DNA of 64,000 bases from Morinoia aosen (GCA_030386875.1 CM059556.1:36124964-36188963), one strand, 5' to 3'. Positions 1 to 11,787 are shown, numbered from the stretch's first letter. Translations and numbers: made by a program. Notes: a model not told the origin generated them from the letters alone.

Positions 1-1055
1 GTGATCAAGCTTGCTCAAAGATTCAATATGCATGAAAACTTACGTACTTAACTTGATCGCAAAATTTGAAAAATATTTCTACCACCGGGAATTTGAGGAA
101 ATGCTGCCTTCTATTAATGTTAACGGAATGTCAGGAAACGGAAGGACAGGATTCTCGTATTATTGCTCTCACATCATATTACGGACGAGATGAAAACTTC
201 ATTTAGAAATTCATAGACTATTTAAAGCTCAGAATGCAGTCCGCGCAATCATTTAAACTTTGAGCTCTGCAAACGAAAGCAGGAGCTTCAGAGAAACTTT
301 ATAAAGAACTAATAACTTCAAGACTACATTTCCATGCCATTACAGGTGCGATGCGGTCGTGGAACCTACATACAGACGTCAATTTTAACTCATGAATATT
401 GTGATCGCCTCAACTACTACAAGCTGGATGAACTTGTCGCATTTTTGAGCTGGTAATGTAAATACGCTTTATTGTGTTGGGAAGGGTCTTTAGTACAATA
501 ACCCTTGTCGCGCATTTGTGATCTTGAGTGAAGACTCCTCTGCAAAGCAAATGCGGAAACTCTAAGAGAAAAGAGAGTCCCTATGACGAAAGTACTTAAT
601 AGCTCACTCAGAGAGGAGAAACTGAAAGTATATGAGTAGCTTCCGTAGATTTGAATTGAATACGAGACTTTTACTGGCCCGTTGGGTCAGGTTGCTGTTA
701 ACACGTTTTTACCCTAAAAACAAATTGATGGTCTTGCTTTCGCAAAAGTGGAAATGTATTAATGACAATCAGTTAGCAATAAAAGCAGATTTGAGGATAA
801 CTACCATATTTGACATTTGACGATAACTACCACAACATATTTTTTCGATAAATTTGCTGAAGAAACATGGCTGGAATGTGTTTCGTACAATGGTCATTAC
901 TAGAAGTTTGTAACCATACTACAGAACGTAAGTAAAGTAAAATAATGGATTAAGGACATGAATTTCATCGACGTAGTACTGAACAATATTATTCACCAGG
1001 AGTATGCTAACGAAATCAAGGGTTTCCCCTATCTCATGACCAACTGTGGAACTTC
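1..1055. other. unique AT-rich DNA, no gene seen
   Basis: Only short open frames are present, and none resembles a protein family I know. No tandem structure or RNA gene was seen. Confidence 0.5.
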
Positions 1056-1318
1056 AATTGGAGGGCAAACATGTAGAGTGTCGTAACCCACAAACCAGAG
1101 GTCAAAACTGGAAAGTGGATTAAGTGATAATTTCACCTCATAGCGGCGTAGATGTCTTCCAGGCAGAGTGGGCTAGTTCTTAGTTCAGTTCCTAGTTAGT
1201 AACATGGCTGGGAAAAGCTAGTTTGGCAACCCTGCGATGAACACCAGGCCTCTAACTTGAGTGTCCTAAAATTCTTTGTTTTGAATGTTAGGACACTCTG
1301 CTTATTTGCCCTCCAATT
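1056..1318. mobile_element. miniature inverted-repeat element (TIR, 263 bp)
   Basis: The ends 1056-1087 and 1287-1318 are inverted repeats matching at 28 of 32 positions. Both begin with aattggagggcaaa and share agagtgtc further in. The right end also folds locally, because 1259-1269 pairs with 1288-1298. No reading frame of note lies inside. If the true TIR starts at GGAGGGCAAA, then AATT on both sides could be a 4-bp target duplication. The transposon superfamily is not clear. Confidence 0.55.
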
Positions 1319-2307
1319 ATGCTTTTATTGAATACAGGACGTATAGATAGTGACATCATGCATGTGAAAAAGTATAGAACATGAGAGTTCCTGAAGTATT
1401 TAATCATTATATCCATGGCTTCGAAAATTGTGAATTCAGCATCGAGAGAACGATGGTGGTAATTCACAAATTGCGATGAATTGTGTTGTAATTTACAGAT
1501 TGAGTTGGAAATTGTGATGGATTCAACATTAAGAAAACGCTAGGGTAATTTCGAGAAAAAGAAAATTCGAAATCGGATGCACCGATCGTGTTTTGAATGT
1601 GCTTCTGTGGCTGTATAAGTTTTCGAGGCGTTGCAAAAATCAAAAATAGTTTTTTTAAAGAAAAAGAGAAAAAAATATGTCCATGAGAGACTATTGCACG
1701 AAAGCAATTTTGAATAACTCAGCCAGAAAAGACAACGAACTATTTAACTTAAGTTTTTCCCTCTCGATCGATATGCAGCCATAATTTAATTTTATTACAA
1801 TATTTTATACCTCAATTCCCTTAACTTCAAGCGCGTATCATGTAGTCCGATAATGCATAACTGAAATATCTCTGGTGTAATATTCAAAATTTATTATTAT
1901 GATGCTATCGCAGGAATGATATCGGTAAACAACGGTAAGAAATAAATAAAAGGTGAAGGTAAAACTGAACAACTAAACTGTGTTGGCGACTTGAAGCGGA
2001 AAAGCTCTTTGGGTGTCATTCAGAGTAGGCTTCATTTTGTTAAAAATGAAGTTTTTAAAAGCTTAAACTTTCAGAAATACTTTATCAGTGAATTAATTTT
2101 TCCTCTTTTGGTTTTGTTTTACAGAGATTTTGCTGAAGATGGACTGTTTATCCGAAACGTTCAGTTTTATTTGATCATTTTTACTAAAAATAACTTCATG
2201 TGTAGCGATTTTCGCTTTGCTTTTTATTCTCAGGCTTAGAAGCATCAATGCCGAAGGTATTTTAAGAACGATATCACTGTAACTTAACCCTCAACAGAAA
2301 CTTAGAA
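1319..2307. other. unique DNA, no gene seen
   Basis: AT-rich sequence with an A-rich run near 1640-1680. No convincing gene, repeat array or RNA was seen. Confidence 0.45.
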
Positions 2308-2560
2308 GATACTAAAAATGAAATCTATGTTGACGATACAAGTACAATTTCACGAGAGGATACTAAAAATTAAATCTATTCACAGGATACAAGTAAAATG
2401 TAATGAAAAGATACTAAAAATTAAATCTATTGAAAGGGAACCAATAAAATTTCATGAGAGGATACTAAAATTTAAGTCTAATTAGAAGATACCAGTAAAC
2501 CCAATGCAAGAATACTAAAAATTATACACGGGTGAAGGATACCAATAGAAAATCCTCATT
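2308..2560. repeat. degenerate tandem repeat, ~50 bp unit, ~5 copies
   Basis: The phrase gatactaaaaat recurs every ~50 bp, each time followed by a diverged 'aaatctat...gatacaagtaaaat' stretch. Copies differ substantially, so the array is old. Confidence 0.75.
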
Positions 2561-3391
2561 GGAATATTACTATAGTATCTATTGGAATTAGTGCACCCAG
2601 GGGGAAAATGTGACGTCCAAAGCTGACAGGTTGGCCTTTTTTTTGTTAACGTTCTTTGTTTGTTAACGACCGTCTTGTATGGTTCACTGCTGTCTTGTTT
2701 TCCAAGACCTATTACTTTCATCTTCAACTTTTATTTTGTTTTATAAACATCCTTTGTTTTTACTTTTTCTTTATGCATGATAATTTGTGTGGGAACACAC
2801 CTTGTGCACAAATTACGCGTTCCTTGAACACCATTCTAAATTATGCCTCCATCCTCTCATTGGAACACCTTTGTTATGGGTAAGGTGGTTCAAACTAACT
2901 TTTAATCTAGTCTAATATATTCTAACTTCTATGGCCTCGTGAATAGATCGTATTAATTAGTTGTATATTTCAACTAATTCTCTAGCCAGAATATTTTTTA
3001 CTGCCTAAGTATTACGGACTTTAGGAAAGCTGCTCGGAATAGACGGTTCTATCAAATTCACGAATTATTATGAGACTTGACGGCATTTTACATTTTTGAT
3101 TCCGTGATCTTATTTTCTAATTCTATGCTAAAACATTCCATCACTTGAACACGCCTGAAGGCAGACACAAAAAAATATTTTAAAAAGTCTTAAATCGACG
3201 GGCTTTCAAAAATTGGCACGCCATTCGACGCTCTCAGGAGACACTAGAGGCAGATATCGACTTGAGCTTCAATGTGCGTCATTACGGCCTCCAAGATTTG
3301 CTCATCTGCTTTCGCCTCGGCGAAGACATGAGACTTTCTTCTCCTAAATTAAAGTCGCTCGCTCCCGCGAGGTGTATTTATGAAGAAATAA
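2561..3391. other. unique DNA, no gene seen
   Basis: Contains a short direct repeat of gttaacg near 2644-2668. Short open frames only; nothing recognised. Confidence 0.4.
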
Positions 3392-3800
3392 CTCTGTTGT
3401 TGCCTTTAAATTGTGTTCTTCGACCTTTTGAAACTTAAGTTCTTTGCAACTCGTGAGCAATATTTGCTATAATATAATTTTGTTGTTGCCTCTAATCTTG
3501 TTCTTCGACCTTTTGAAATTCAAGTATTTCGTAACTCGTGGGCAATATTTGCTAAAATATAATTTTATTGCTGCCTCAAAATTGTGCTCTTCGACCTGCT
3601 GAAATTCGAGTACTTAATAACTTGAGAGAGATATTTAAAAAAAAATACTTTTGTTGTTGCCTTTAAATAGTGTTCTTTAACTTTATGTAATTCAAGTTCT
3701 TCGTAACTTGTGAGCAATATTTACTAAAATATAATTTTACTATTACCTTTAAATCATGTTTTTTGGAATTTCTGGAATTCAAGTTCTTCGTAATCTACCG
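3392..3800. repeat. degenerate tandem repeat, ~87 bp unit, ~5 copies
   Basis: Units begin near gttgttgcct(t/c)taaat and contain 'gttcttcgacctt', 'aattcaagt' and 'cgtaactcgtgagcaatatt'. Starts fall near 3395, 3482, 3567, 3653 and 3739. Divergence between units is high. Confidence 0.8.
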
Positions 3801-4129
3801 TGTTATATTTATTAGCTCAATTTAAATCGCTCCCAATGCTCCAGGTCGTCAGGTTACGAAACTTATCAGTTGTTTCTGAGTTCTTCATAACTACAAAACA
3901 AGAAAAATCGTATCAGTAGTCCTTGTTGAGAATTACTCGCACAATTGCCACTCTCTTCACAAGAAAATTTTTCGCTAAGATTGAATTTCGCGTGGTAGTA
4001 AATAACGCCATTGGCAACTTTCATTGTCCTGTGATTGCCCATTAACCGTAATTGGCCAGCGCAGCGAGCGCGGCAGAGAACGTCTTGTGGTCCGCTATTT
4101 TTATCTCGCGACTCCTCCGAGACGACGTA

Positions 4130-4770
4130 CAAAATAGTGGCACAATGAAATAGTGAAAGGAAAAATACACTCGCGATTGAGAGGTAGTAAAATTTATTTC
4201 CTGGGAAAGCTGGAAACAGGAATTTTTCAGTTGAGGTTTTGTGAAATAATGAAGAAGCAAACGAGTGATACAATCAAAAAGTGAATGGAAAGAAACTCGC
4301 AAAAGGGAGATTTAAAAAAAAAAATTTCCTGGGAAAGCTGACAACAAAATTTTCTTGCGTTGTGGAGGTCTCGTGAAACAATGAAGTAGCAAAGAACTGG
4401 CACGATGAAATATTGGAAAGAAAGAAACTGGCCATCGGGAGATTTTAAAATTAATTTCGTTGGAAAGCTACTGTAGATACTCGTATAAGAATTTCCTTAG
4501 ATTGTTGAGGTTTGGTGAAATAATGAAGTAGCAGCCAAGTGAAAAAACGAAATAGTGGAAGGAAAGAAACTTCCAAGCGCGAGGTATTAACAATTCATGT
4601 TCTAGGAAAGCTGTAAACCCGAATTTCTTGAATTGTTGAGGTCTGGTGATATGAAGAAGTAACAAGGAAAGTGTCACAATGACGTAGCAAAACGAAAGAA
4701 ACTTGCCAGCCGGAGGTATTAGCAATTCATTTTATGGGAAAGCTGGAATGAATAATATCTTATCAATAAT
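4130..4770. repeat. degenerate tandem repeat, ~135 bp unit, 4-5 copies
   Basis: Recurring blocks are 'ctgggaaagctg', 'gttgaggt(t/c)t(g/c)gtgaaa', 'aatgaag(t/a)agca' and 'gaaagaaact'. They are spaced about 130-140 bp apart. Open frames across this stretch are by-products of the repeat. Confidence 0.75.
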
Positions 4771-5086
4771 GAAGCAGCGCTGTTCCAGAAGAAGTTTCAG
4801 ATCGCGTAACAGAGTCCGGAATGTGAAGATTATGACCTCAGCTTCTGTTTCTATGTTGCATCTTCTTCATTTTGTGGAGATGATGGGAAGCGTGGGCGTG
4901 GAAGTAATGCGAAAGGAAATGTAAACCTACAGAAATAGTACCCGAATACATATGGCGGCAGTACAACGGAAGCAGTGGCACTTGATGGTAATAGAACATA
5001 TAAATAGAGACATGATATAAATTGAAGGGAAAATTTTTGCCATGGGTGGAAAATGTATAAATGTTTGTAAAAGATAAGGAATTAGT

Positions 5087-6641
5087 TTGGGGCACCAGTT
5101 GTGAGGCTGTATACTGAAAAGTAAGGAAGTGAATTGGGGCACCAGTTGTGAGGCTGTACACTGAAAAGTAAGAAAATAAAATTGGGGCACCAGTTGTGAG
5201 GCTGTACACTGAAAAGTAAGAAAATAAAATTGGGGCACCAGTTGTGAGGCTGTACACTGAAACGTAAGGAAGTAAAATTGGGGCACCAGTTGTGAGGCTG
5301 TACACTGAAGAGTAAGAAAATAAAATTGGGGCACCAGTTGTGAGGCTGTACACTGAAAAGTAAGAAAATAAAATTGGGGCACCAGTTGTGAGGCTGTACA
5401 CTGAAACGTAAGGAAGTAAAATTGGGGCACCAGTTGTGAGGCTGTACACTGAAACGTAAGGAAGTGAATTGGGGCACCAGTTGTGAGGCTGTACACTGAA
5501 ACGTAAGGAAGTGAATTGGGGCACCAGTTGTGAGGCTGTACACTGAAACGTAAGGAAGTGAATTGGGGCACCAGTTGTGAGGCTGTACACTGAAAAGTAA
5601 GGAAGTAAAATTGGGGCACCAGTTGTGAGGCTGTACACTGAAACGTAAGGAAGTAAAATTGGGGCACCAGTTGTGAGGCTGTACACTGAAACGTAAGGAA
5701 GTGAATTGGGGCACCAGTTGTGAGGCTGTACACTGAAAAGTAAGGAAGTAAAATTGGGGCACCAGTTGTGAGGCTGTACACTGAAACGTAAGGAAGTAAA
5801 ATTGGGGCACCAGTTGTGAGGCTGTACACTGAAACGTAAGGAAGTGAATTGGGGCACCAGTTGTGAGGCTGTACACTGAAACGTAAGGAAGTGAATTGGG
5901 GCACCAGTTGTGAGGCTGTACACTGAAAAGTAAGGAAGTAAAATTGGGGCACCAGTTGTGAGGCTGTACACTGAAAAGTAAGAAAATAAAATTGGGGCAC
6001 CAGTTGTGAGGCTGTACACTGAAAAGTAAGAAAATAAAATTGGGGCACCAGTTGTGAGGCTGTACACTGAAACGTAAGGAAGTAAAATTGGGGCACCAGT
6101 TGTGAGGCTGTACACTGAAACGTAAGGAAGTGAATTGGGGCACCAGTTGTGAGGCTGTACACTGAAACGTAAGGAAGTGAATTGGGGCACCAGTTGTGAG
6201 GCTGTACACTGAAAAGTAAGGAAGTAAAATTGGGGCACCAGTTGTGAGGCTGTACACTGAAAAGTAAGAAAATAAAATTGGGGCACCAGTTGTGAGGCTG
6301 TACACTGAAAAGTAAGAAAATAAAATTGGGGCACCAGTTGTGAGGCTGTACACTGAAAAGTAAGGAAGTAAAATTGGGGCACCAGTTGTGAGGCTGTACA
6401 CTGAAACGTAAGGAAGTAAAATTGGGGCACCAGTTGTGAGGCTGTACACTGAAACGTAAGGAAGTGAATTGGGGCACCAGTTGTGAGGCTGTACACTGAA
6501 ACGTAAGGAAGTGAATTGGGGCACCAGTTGTGAGGCTGTACACTGAAACGTAAGGAAGTAAAATTGGGGCACCAGTTGTGAGGCTGTACACTGAAAAGTA
6601 AGGAAGTAAATTGGGGCAGCAATTGTGAGGCTGTACACTGA
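5087..6641. repeat. minisatellite, 47/48 bp unit, ~33 copies
   Basis: Every unit contains ggggcaccagttgtgaggct followed by gtacactgaa and a variable tail. Four main tail types occur: aaaagtaagaaaataaaa, aaacgtaaggaagtgaa, aaacgtaaggaagtaaaa and aaaagtaaggaagtaaaa. The 47-bp units lack one base of the 48-bp form, so the reading frame rotates along the array. All three minus-strand frames nevertheless stay open for over 500 codons, because no frame of the unit carries a stop. The last copy (near 6615) is diverged. Variant order is patterned (see findings). I do not regard these long frames as genes. Confidence 0.95.
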
Positions 6642-6660
6642 CAGAACGTCTTCAAGAAGT

Positions 6661-6758
6661 GGCCACTGTGGCGTAGTGGATAGGAGCGCTTGTGTGGTGT
6701 ACTTGCCTTTCGAGGGTTCGAATCCCCACAAATGCAGGTGCTTCTTCACTTCGATAAA
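6661..6758 (+). repeat. tRNA-derived SINE-like insert with A box and B box
   Basis: A pol III A-box-like TGGCGTAGTGG at 6669-6679 and a perfect B box GGTTCGAATCC at 6715-6725 sit 46 bp apart, the spacing seen in tRNA genes. The acceptor arms do not pair (the seven bases before the A box do not match those after the T arm) and the T stem is weak, so it is not a working tRNA. The insert ends in a short A-rich tail (gataaa). It is bracketed by aagaagt at 6654-6660 and 6759-6765, which looks like a 7-bp target duplication. It lies 20 bp beyond the end of the 47/48-bp array. Confidence 0.6.
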
Positions 6759-6821
6759 AAGAAGTAAGGTAACCACTGATCCCTTCCTTACTTAGGTGCT
6801 TACAATGAGGTCTTGCTTAAC

Positions 6822-6950
6822 ATATAAGTAATAGCCATTGCTTCTTGAGTTAGTAGTAATGGATATGAAAACTGTAATGTGCTCTGGCTTTAAATATGAG
6901 TAATCACCATTGCTTTTTGAGTTATTTGTTATACACTTAAAAACTATGAA
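6822..6950. repeat. two-copy direct repeat, ~75 bp
   Basis: Two diverged copies share 'agtaat(a/c)(g/a)ccattgctt(c/t)ttgagtta' followed by 'aaaact'. Nothing else was recognised between 6766 and 7149. Confidence 0.5.
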
Positions 6951-7149
6951 ATAGTTGACGTTTGTAAACAATATTTAAATGCAAGAAGGCCTGGTGCTGT
7001 TCCTAGCAAGAACGTATTTATGTTCTAAAGAAATTGATGTATACTGTATGAACTTCATTGGAAGAAAAAATCCGTTCTTTAATAAGCTGCGCTTAGCTTC
7101 GTGAGAGTGAGAGTTGCTGCGTGAGAGTGTTACAGCAACTCTGTTTCAG

Positions 7150-7545
7150 AGACGTATAGGGTCACATTTTAATGGGCAACTGCATTTTAATGCGCGATGG
7201 TATTTTAATGTGTGGCTATACTTTAACGGGTAAAATCATTTTAATGGATAACTGCATTTAATGGGTGACTATATTTTAACGGGTGACTATATTTTAATGG
7301 GTGTAGCATTTTACTAAGTGTATCATTTTATTGGGCGACTGTATATAATGGGTGACTACTTTTTAACCGGTGACAGCATTTTAATGGGAAACTGCATTTT
7401 AATGGGTTACCGCATTTTAATGCGTGATGGTATTTTAATGGGTGGCTATACTTTAACGGGTAAAATCATTTTAATGGATAATGGGTGACGCGTTTTAATG
7501 GGTGACGCATTTTAATGAGTAACCGCATTTTAATGGGTGACTGCA
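7150..7545. repeat. degenerate tandem repeat, ~17-18 bp unit (cattttaatgggtgact)
   Basis: The core cattttaatgggtg recurs about 20 times with many substitutions and small indels. The same core forms a second array at 10112-10445. Confidence 0.85.
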
Positions 7546-7710
7546 GTGCAATGGGTTTGTTGCTGCTGCAAAGCACGCTGTATAAGCATACTATTGCTGC
7601 AATATTACTGAAGTCTTAGGTCAAGAGCGCACAAAAGATTTACTCGCAAATACGCTATTGTAGTCCTGGATAGCGCATCCAAGCACTCTATCCCGATGTG
7701 CTAAATAAGA

Positions 7711-8018
7711 ATTGCTTACAGCTGCTGGCAACACTGCTGTGCTGTGCAGCATTGCTTACAGCTGCTGGTAACACTGCTGTGCTGTGCAGCATTGCTTACA
7801 GCTGTAGGCAACGCTGCTGTGCTGTGCAGCATTGCTTACAGCTGCTGGTAACACTGCTGTGCTGTGCAGCATTGCTTACAGCTGCTGGTAACACTGCTGT
7901 GCTGTGCAGCATTGCTTACAGCTGTAGGCAACGCTGCTGTGCTGTGCAGCATTGCTTACAGCTGCTGGTAACACTGCTGTGCTGTTCTGAAAAGCTTACA
8001 GCTGCTGGAAATGCTGCT
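7711..8018. repeat. minisatellite, 40 bp unit, ~7.7 copies
   Basis: Units carry gcttacagctgctgg(t/c)aac followed by actgctgtgctgtgcagcatt. Copies with ctgtaggcaacgctg occur at units 3 and 6, giving a three-unit (120 bp) higher-order pattern. The + strand is open for 108 codons here as a by-product. The unit can fold through its ctg/cag content. Confidence 0.9.
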
Positions 8019-8394
8019 TGGTGAGTTTCAAAAGCAAGTTTTTAACCAATGTCGAAGATTCCTGTAACTCACAACTGAACGATTTAAATAAGAATGCAAC
8101 AGAAAAATATTTGTACGTATTATGCTAATTGTCGTTACGAAAAATGAATTGAATAAGTTTATATATACAACATCTTCTTCAAATTTCCCTGGTCACCAGT
8201 TTACTTTACACAAAGAATAATTAACATGTAATGAGAAGTCTTAATGACGGTTTAGATATATAATAATGGTTTACTTGATGCCTGTGGTACCTGAATCGCT
8301 TTAACGTTCACTTAGGTTGTAATATCTAATTCAGTTAAACTTTATTTACATGATTTGAATTAAGAGTAAAGCTTAGTTCATAAGCAGCAAGTAT
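8019..8394. other. unique DNA, no gene seen
   Basis: AT-rich; short frames only. Confidence 0.4.
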
Positions 8395-8770
8395 AACACG
8401 CCCAGTATTCGTGATACGTGAATCATGTCGGCACTCGCGAGGCTTTTAAAACTTAATTTACCAGCAGTATGCGCGGCAGAGCCAGCATCCGTGATACCTG
8501 AATCCTCCTAATATTCGCGAAGGATGTAGAAGTTAATATAATATCACTAACTCAAAGTGGAATTTAATTCCCAAGCAGTGTGTATGGCACCGCCGGTATC
8601 CGTGATTCCTGAATGCTCCTAATATTCGCGAAGGATGTAAAATTAAATATAATATCACTCACTCGAAGTGAAATTTAATTCCCAAGCAGTGTGTATGGCA
8701 CCGCCGGTATCCGTAATACATGAATCCCTCTAACATTCGCAAAGAATACCAGCGCAACAGCGGCTAAATT
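8395..8770. repeat. tandem repeat, ~111 bp unit, ~3.4 copies
   Basis: The block ccaagcagtgtgtatggcac followed by 'cgccggtatccgt' occurs at 8571 and 8682, with older diverged copies upstream (near 8395 and 8460). The units share 'atattcgcgaaggatgta' and 'ataatatcact'. Confidence 0.8.
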
Positions 8771-9334
8771 CAATTCAGAAACAGCAGAATTTGTTGGCGG
8801 AACAAAAACTTCACCGATTTGCAAAGGCCGTGGCCGGCGCCTAACATTGAGCATTCATTTTTCTACTCAGAGTAACATAGGTCGGTATCGTAGAGACAGT
8901 TGTTTTTGAAATTTTATTCATTTTTCTCATAAAGAAACAAATGAAAGTTGAATATCCCAGCAAACAGATATCGATAAGTATAAGTACCTCCTATTTTTGG
9001 ATAGTTCAGACATCGGAATTTATGTCATCGGATATCCCTGCCATCGTGTACGTTCTTTCCGTTGGATATTCTTGAAAACCGATATTCTCAGCAACGGACA
9101 TCTGTGTTATCGGAAATCCCTATCATCGAATGATCAAGTGCTAGCCAAAGGACATATCTCTCGGGGGATATCCATGCAGTGTTAGCCAATATCCCAAACA
9201 CCGGACGTTGCCATCACAGGAAATTATTGGGATCGGATTGCTAAGTCTATAAATGAACTTATTCCACTACTTGCCACCACTAATGTATGTTTCTTGCTTG
9301 TATTATTTCCCAGACAAGTTCACCATTAGAAAAT

Positions 9335-9712
9335 TATTTTCATGCAATGTATCAAGTGTAAGTCACTTTCCATCTAACTTTTATTCAATATTTGAAGTGA
9401 AAGTCACTGTTCCAATTTCCAGCAAATATTTCAAGTGAAAGTTTCTTTTCATGCAATTTCCATTCAGCTCATCAAGTGAATGTCACTTTCTGCCCAATTT
9501 CCATTCAATCTATCGAGTGTCTTTCAATATCCGTCCAATTTTCATCCAATATTTCAACTGAAAGTTATTTCTATGCAATATCCATCCAATACATAAAATG
9601 AAAGTCACTTTCCATCCAATTTCCATCCAATATATGAAGAGGAAGTCACTTTACATCCAATATTTCAAGTGAAGGTCATTTTCCAACCAATTTCCATTAA
9701 ATCTCATTATAA
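9335..9712. repeat. degenerate tandem repeat, ~49 bp unit, ~8 copies
   Basis: Recurring 'caagtgaaagtcactttcca' plus 'tccaatttccattcaatat'. Copies are strongly diverged. The sequence at 8985-9240 shows a looser, older repetition of 'atcggatatcc'-like words that I did not resolve. Confidence 0.75.
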
Positions 9713-10111
9713 TCCCATTATATAATCTCCATATATGAAGTAAAAATCCCATTTTTACCGAATCAGTCTCCCACAAACCTGCAGCAACTCAAGGACACTC
9801 CACATAACCACCCCACTCATAAGACAGTGTTTTGTCTCATTAACCGCACTAGAAAATTCTGCAGACCCGCACACAAAAGGGGATGTTCCACTCAACAAAT
9901 AATAGCACGAGCACGGTATAGCTGTCAGGATCTGAGTTCACTAACAGGCACTTTCTTTGCAGCGTTTTCCGATAAATTAAACTGCGTACACTCGTTAAAA
10001 TAGACAAGTCTTTTACAAAATTGCTAATCTTTGTTCCCGCCTTGTTATCTTAATTGACTTGATCGCTCTTCGACATTGGGGATCGTGAATGGACAAAGCA
10101 AGCATAACAAG
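9713..10111. other. unique DNA, no gene seen
   Basis: No gene, RNA or array recognised. Confidence 0.4.
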
Positions 10112-10445
10112 CTGCATTTTAATGGGCGGCTGCATTTTAATGGGTGGCTTCATTTTAATGGGGGGCTGTAATTTAATGAGTGGCTGTAATTTAATGGGTG
10201 GCTTCATTTTAATAGGTGGCTGTAATTTACTGGGTGGCTTCATTTTAATGGGTGGCTGCATTTTAATGGGTGGCTGTAGGTTAATGGATAGCTTCATTTA
10301 AATGGTTAGCTTCATTTTAACGGATAGCTTCATTTTCATGTGTGGCTTCATTTTAATGGGGCTGCATTTTAACAGGGCAGCATTTCAATGGGTGGATTCA
10401 TTTGAATGGTGCTGCATTTTTATGCGTGGCTTCATTTGAATGAGT
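10112..10445. repeat. tandem repeat, ~18 bp unit (cattttaatgggtggct), ~18 copies
   Basis: Cleaner version of the motif found at 7150-7545: cattttaatgggtggct(g/t). The 3' part is degraded. Short open frames on both strands (IKMQPP / GGFILMGGC type) are by-products. Confidence 0.9.
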
Positions 10446-10481
10446 GTCTTGTTGCTAATAATTAAGTTATGTTATAGAGTA

Positions 10482-10706
10482 GTATTGCACGAGTTATAGT
10501 TTGTGTTACTGTGTATTACAGTTATAGTCATAGTTTGTGCTGTAGCTACAGCGTTACTGTGTATTACAGTTATAGTCATAGTTTGTGTTGTAGCTACAGG
10601 TTACTGTGTATTACAGTTATAGTCATAGTTTGTGTTGTAGCTACAGGTTACTGTATATTGCAGTTATAGTCATAGTTTGTGTTGTAGCTACAGCGTTACT
10701 GCGTGC
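10482..10706. repeat. minisatellite, 47-48 bp unit, ~4.5 copies
   Basis: Units read gttactgtgtattacagtta then tagtcatagtttgtgttgta and gctacag. Copies differ by single bases only, so the array is young. Confidence 0.9.
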
Positions 10707-10956
10707 TGCCGCTCAAGCTTGATTACACTTGGGCAAAAGTTTCACTCAAGCAATATCCCTTCCTTTGATTTCGTTTTACTTAAGAACGCGTACAAACGGC
10801 TGAAATTACGGTAGATAATCTGCCCAATTAGGCATCGGCATTATTTACAATATTCCATTTTAATTGTTACGCTTCAAACAAAGCTAGAAATTGAACTCAC
10901 AACCTCCATTCATTTGCCTCCTGAGCTGTGAAGTTCCTGGTGAAGCTTTAAGCGCT

Positions 10957-11105
10957 TCCCTGCGGTCAAGCTTAACAAACTGTTACATTGTCATTTCAAC
11001 ATTTTGTGCGGATTCGTAACATTACACACATTTTTAATATTTCCCTGCAGTCAAGTTGACCAAACCACGATATTGTCATTTCAACCCATTGCGTAGACTC
11101 GCAAC
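10957..11105. repeat. two-copy direct repeat, ~80-95 bp
   Basis: Two diverged copies share 'ttccctgc(g/a)gtcaag' and 'attgtcatttcaac'. Confidence 0.6.
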
Positions 11106-11645
11106 TTGACTAACAAAAAATGGCCTTAAATAATATGCACAGGGTGCATATGACGCTAGAGCGAAAAAAAGTATCGGTCGAGTAATTTTCATTCTGCAAC
11201 TAATATTACAGTTCATAGAATGATGAGAAAATTGGTAAATCTTAAATTATCGGTTTCTCGTAAAAGCTGTGCGCTCACTCAATGCATAAATTGCTGCTAG
11301 CGCTAATTTTTTAAAATTATTGGTGAAGATAAAAACGCACAAAATACTCTTCGCTAACACATTCTTAAAATAACACAACAGTTTATTTTAAGAATGATAC
11401 AACGGTATTCAATTTCACGTACGCACTAAACTTTTAACCTACCGCACCAAATTCCACAGCAATTTTCTCTTCATTCCTCGACAATTTCAGTGGTCTCATC
11501 ACAAACCAAGAACCAATTTCCCCACTTCTCAATGGATGCTGAAATTAGAGCAAAGTTTTACAACGATTTTCCAACATTCGGCAAAAAATCCAGTTCTCTC
11601 CATATAAACTACGGGATGATTTAAATTATTCTGAGTGGATGCCTT
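11106..11645. other. unique DNA, no gene seen
   Basis: No gene recognised; short frames only. Confidence 0.4.
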
Positions 11646-11751
11646 CCCAGTCGAACTTTTCGCTGGAGCATGCTTGTTTTTCGCCGCCTGAACGATTAAA
11701 TTACTTATGCGGTGAAAAACATGCATGCAGGCGGTGAAAAAGTTATACTGG
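11646..11751. mobile_element. near-palindromic foldback element, copy 1 of 4
   Basis: About 105 bp that is almost its own reverse complement. It begins with cccagtcgaactttt, ends with aaaagttatactgg, and carries nested arms 'gcatgc...tttttcgccgcc' and 'gcggtgaaaaacatgcatgc'. Copies at 17944, 35385 and 49654 share the ends ccagtctaactttttcgcc and ggcgaaaaagttagactgg. No coding capacity. It behaves like a foldback MITE, and no clear target duplication is visible. Confidence 0.75.
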
Positions 11752-11787
11752 CTTTAGCATGGTCACCAGTGACCTGACTGCCTCCAG

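Noticed and set aside
5087-6641. CRISPR-like periodic repeats
   Set aside because: Units are contiguous with no unique spacers, there are no cas genes, and the DNA is eukaryotic in character. The same holds for the other arrays.
6661-6758. Functional tRNA gene
   Set aside because: The acceptor stem does not pair and the T stem has two mismatches. It fits a retroposed tRNA fragment better.
4838-6776. Three 554-605 codon minus-strand frames as genes
   Set aside because: They are frame-shifted readings of the same stop-free repeat. They run into unrelated flanks and one runs through the tRNA-derived insert.
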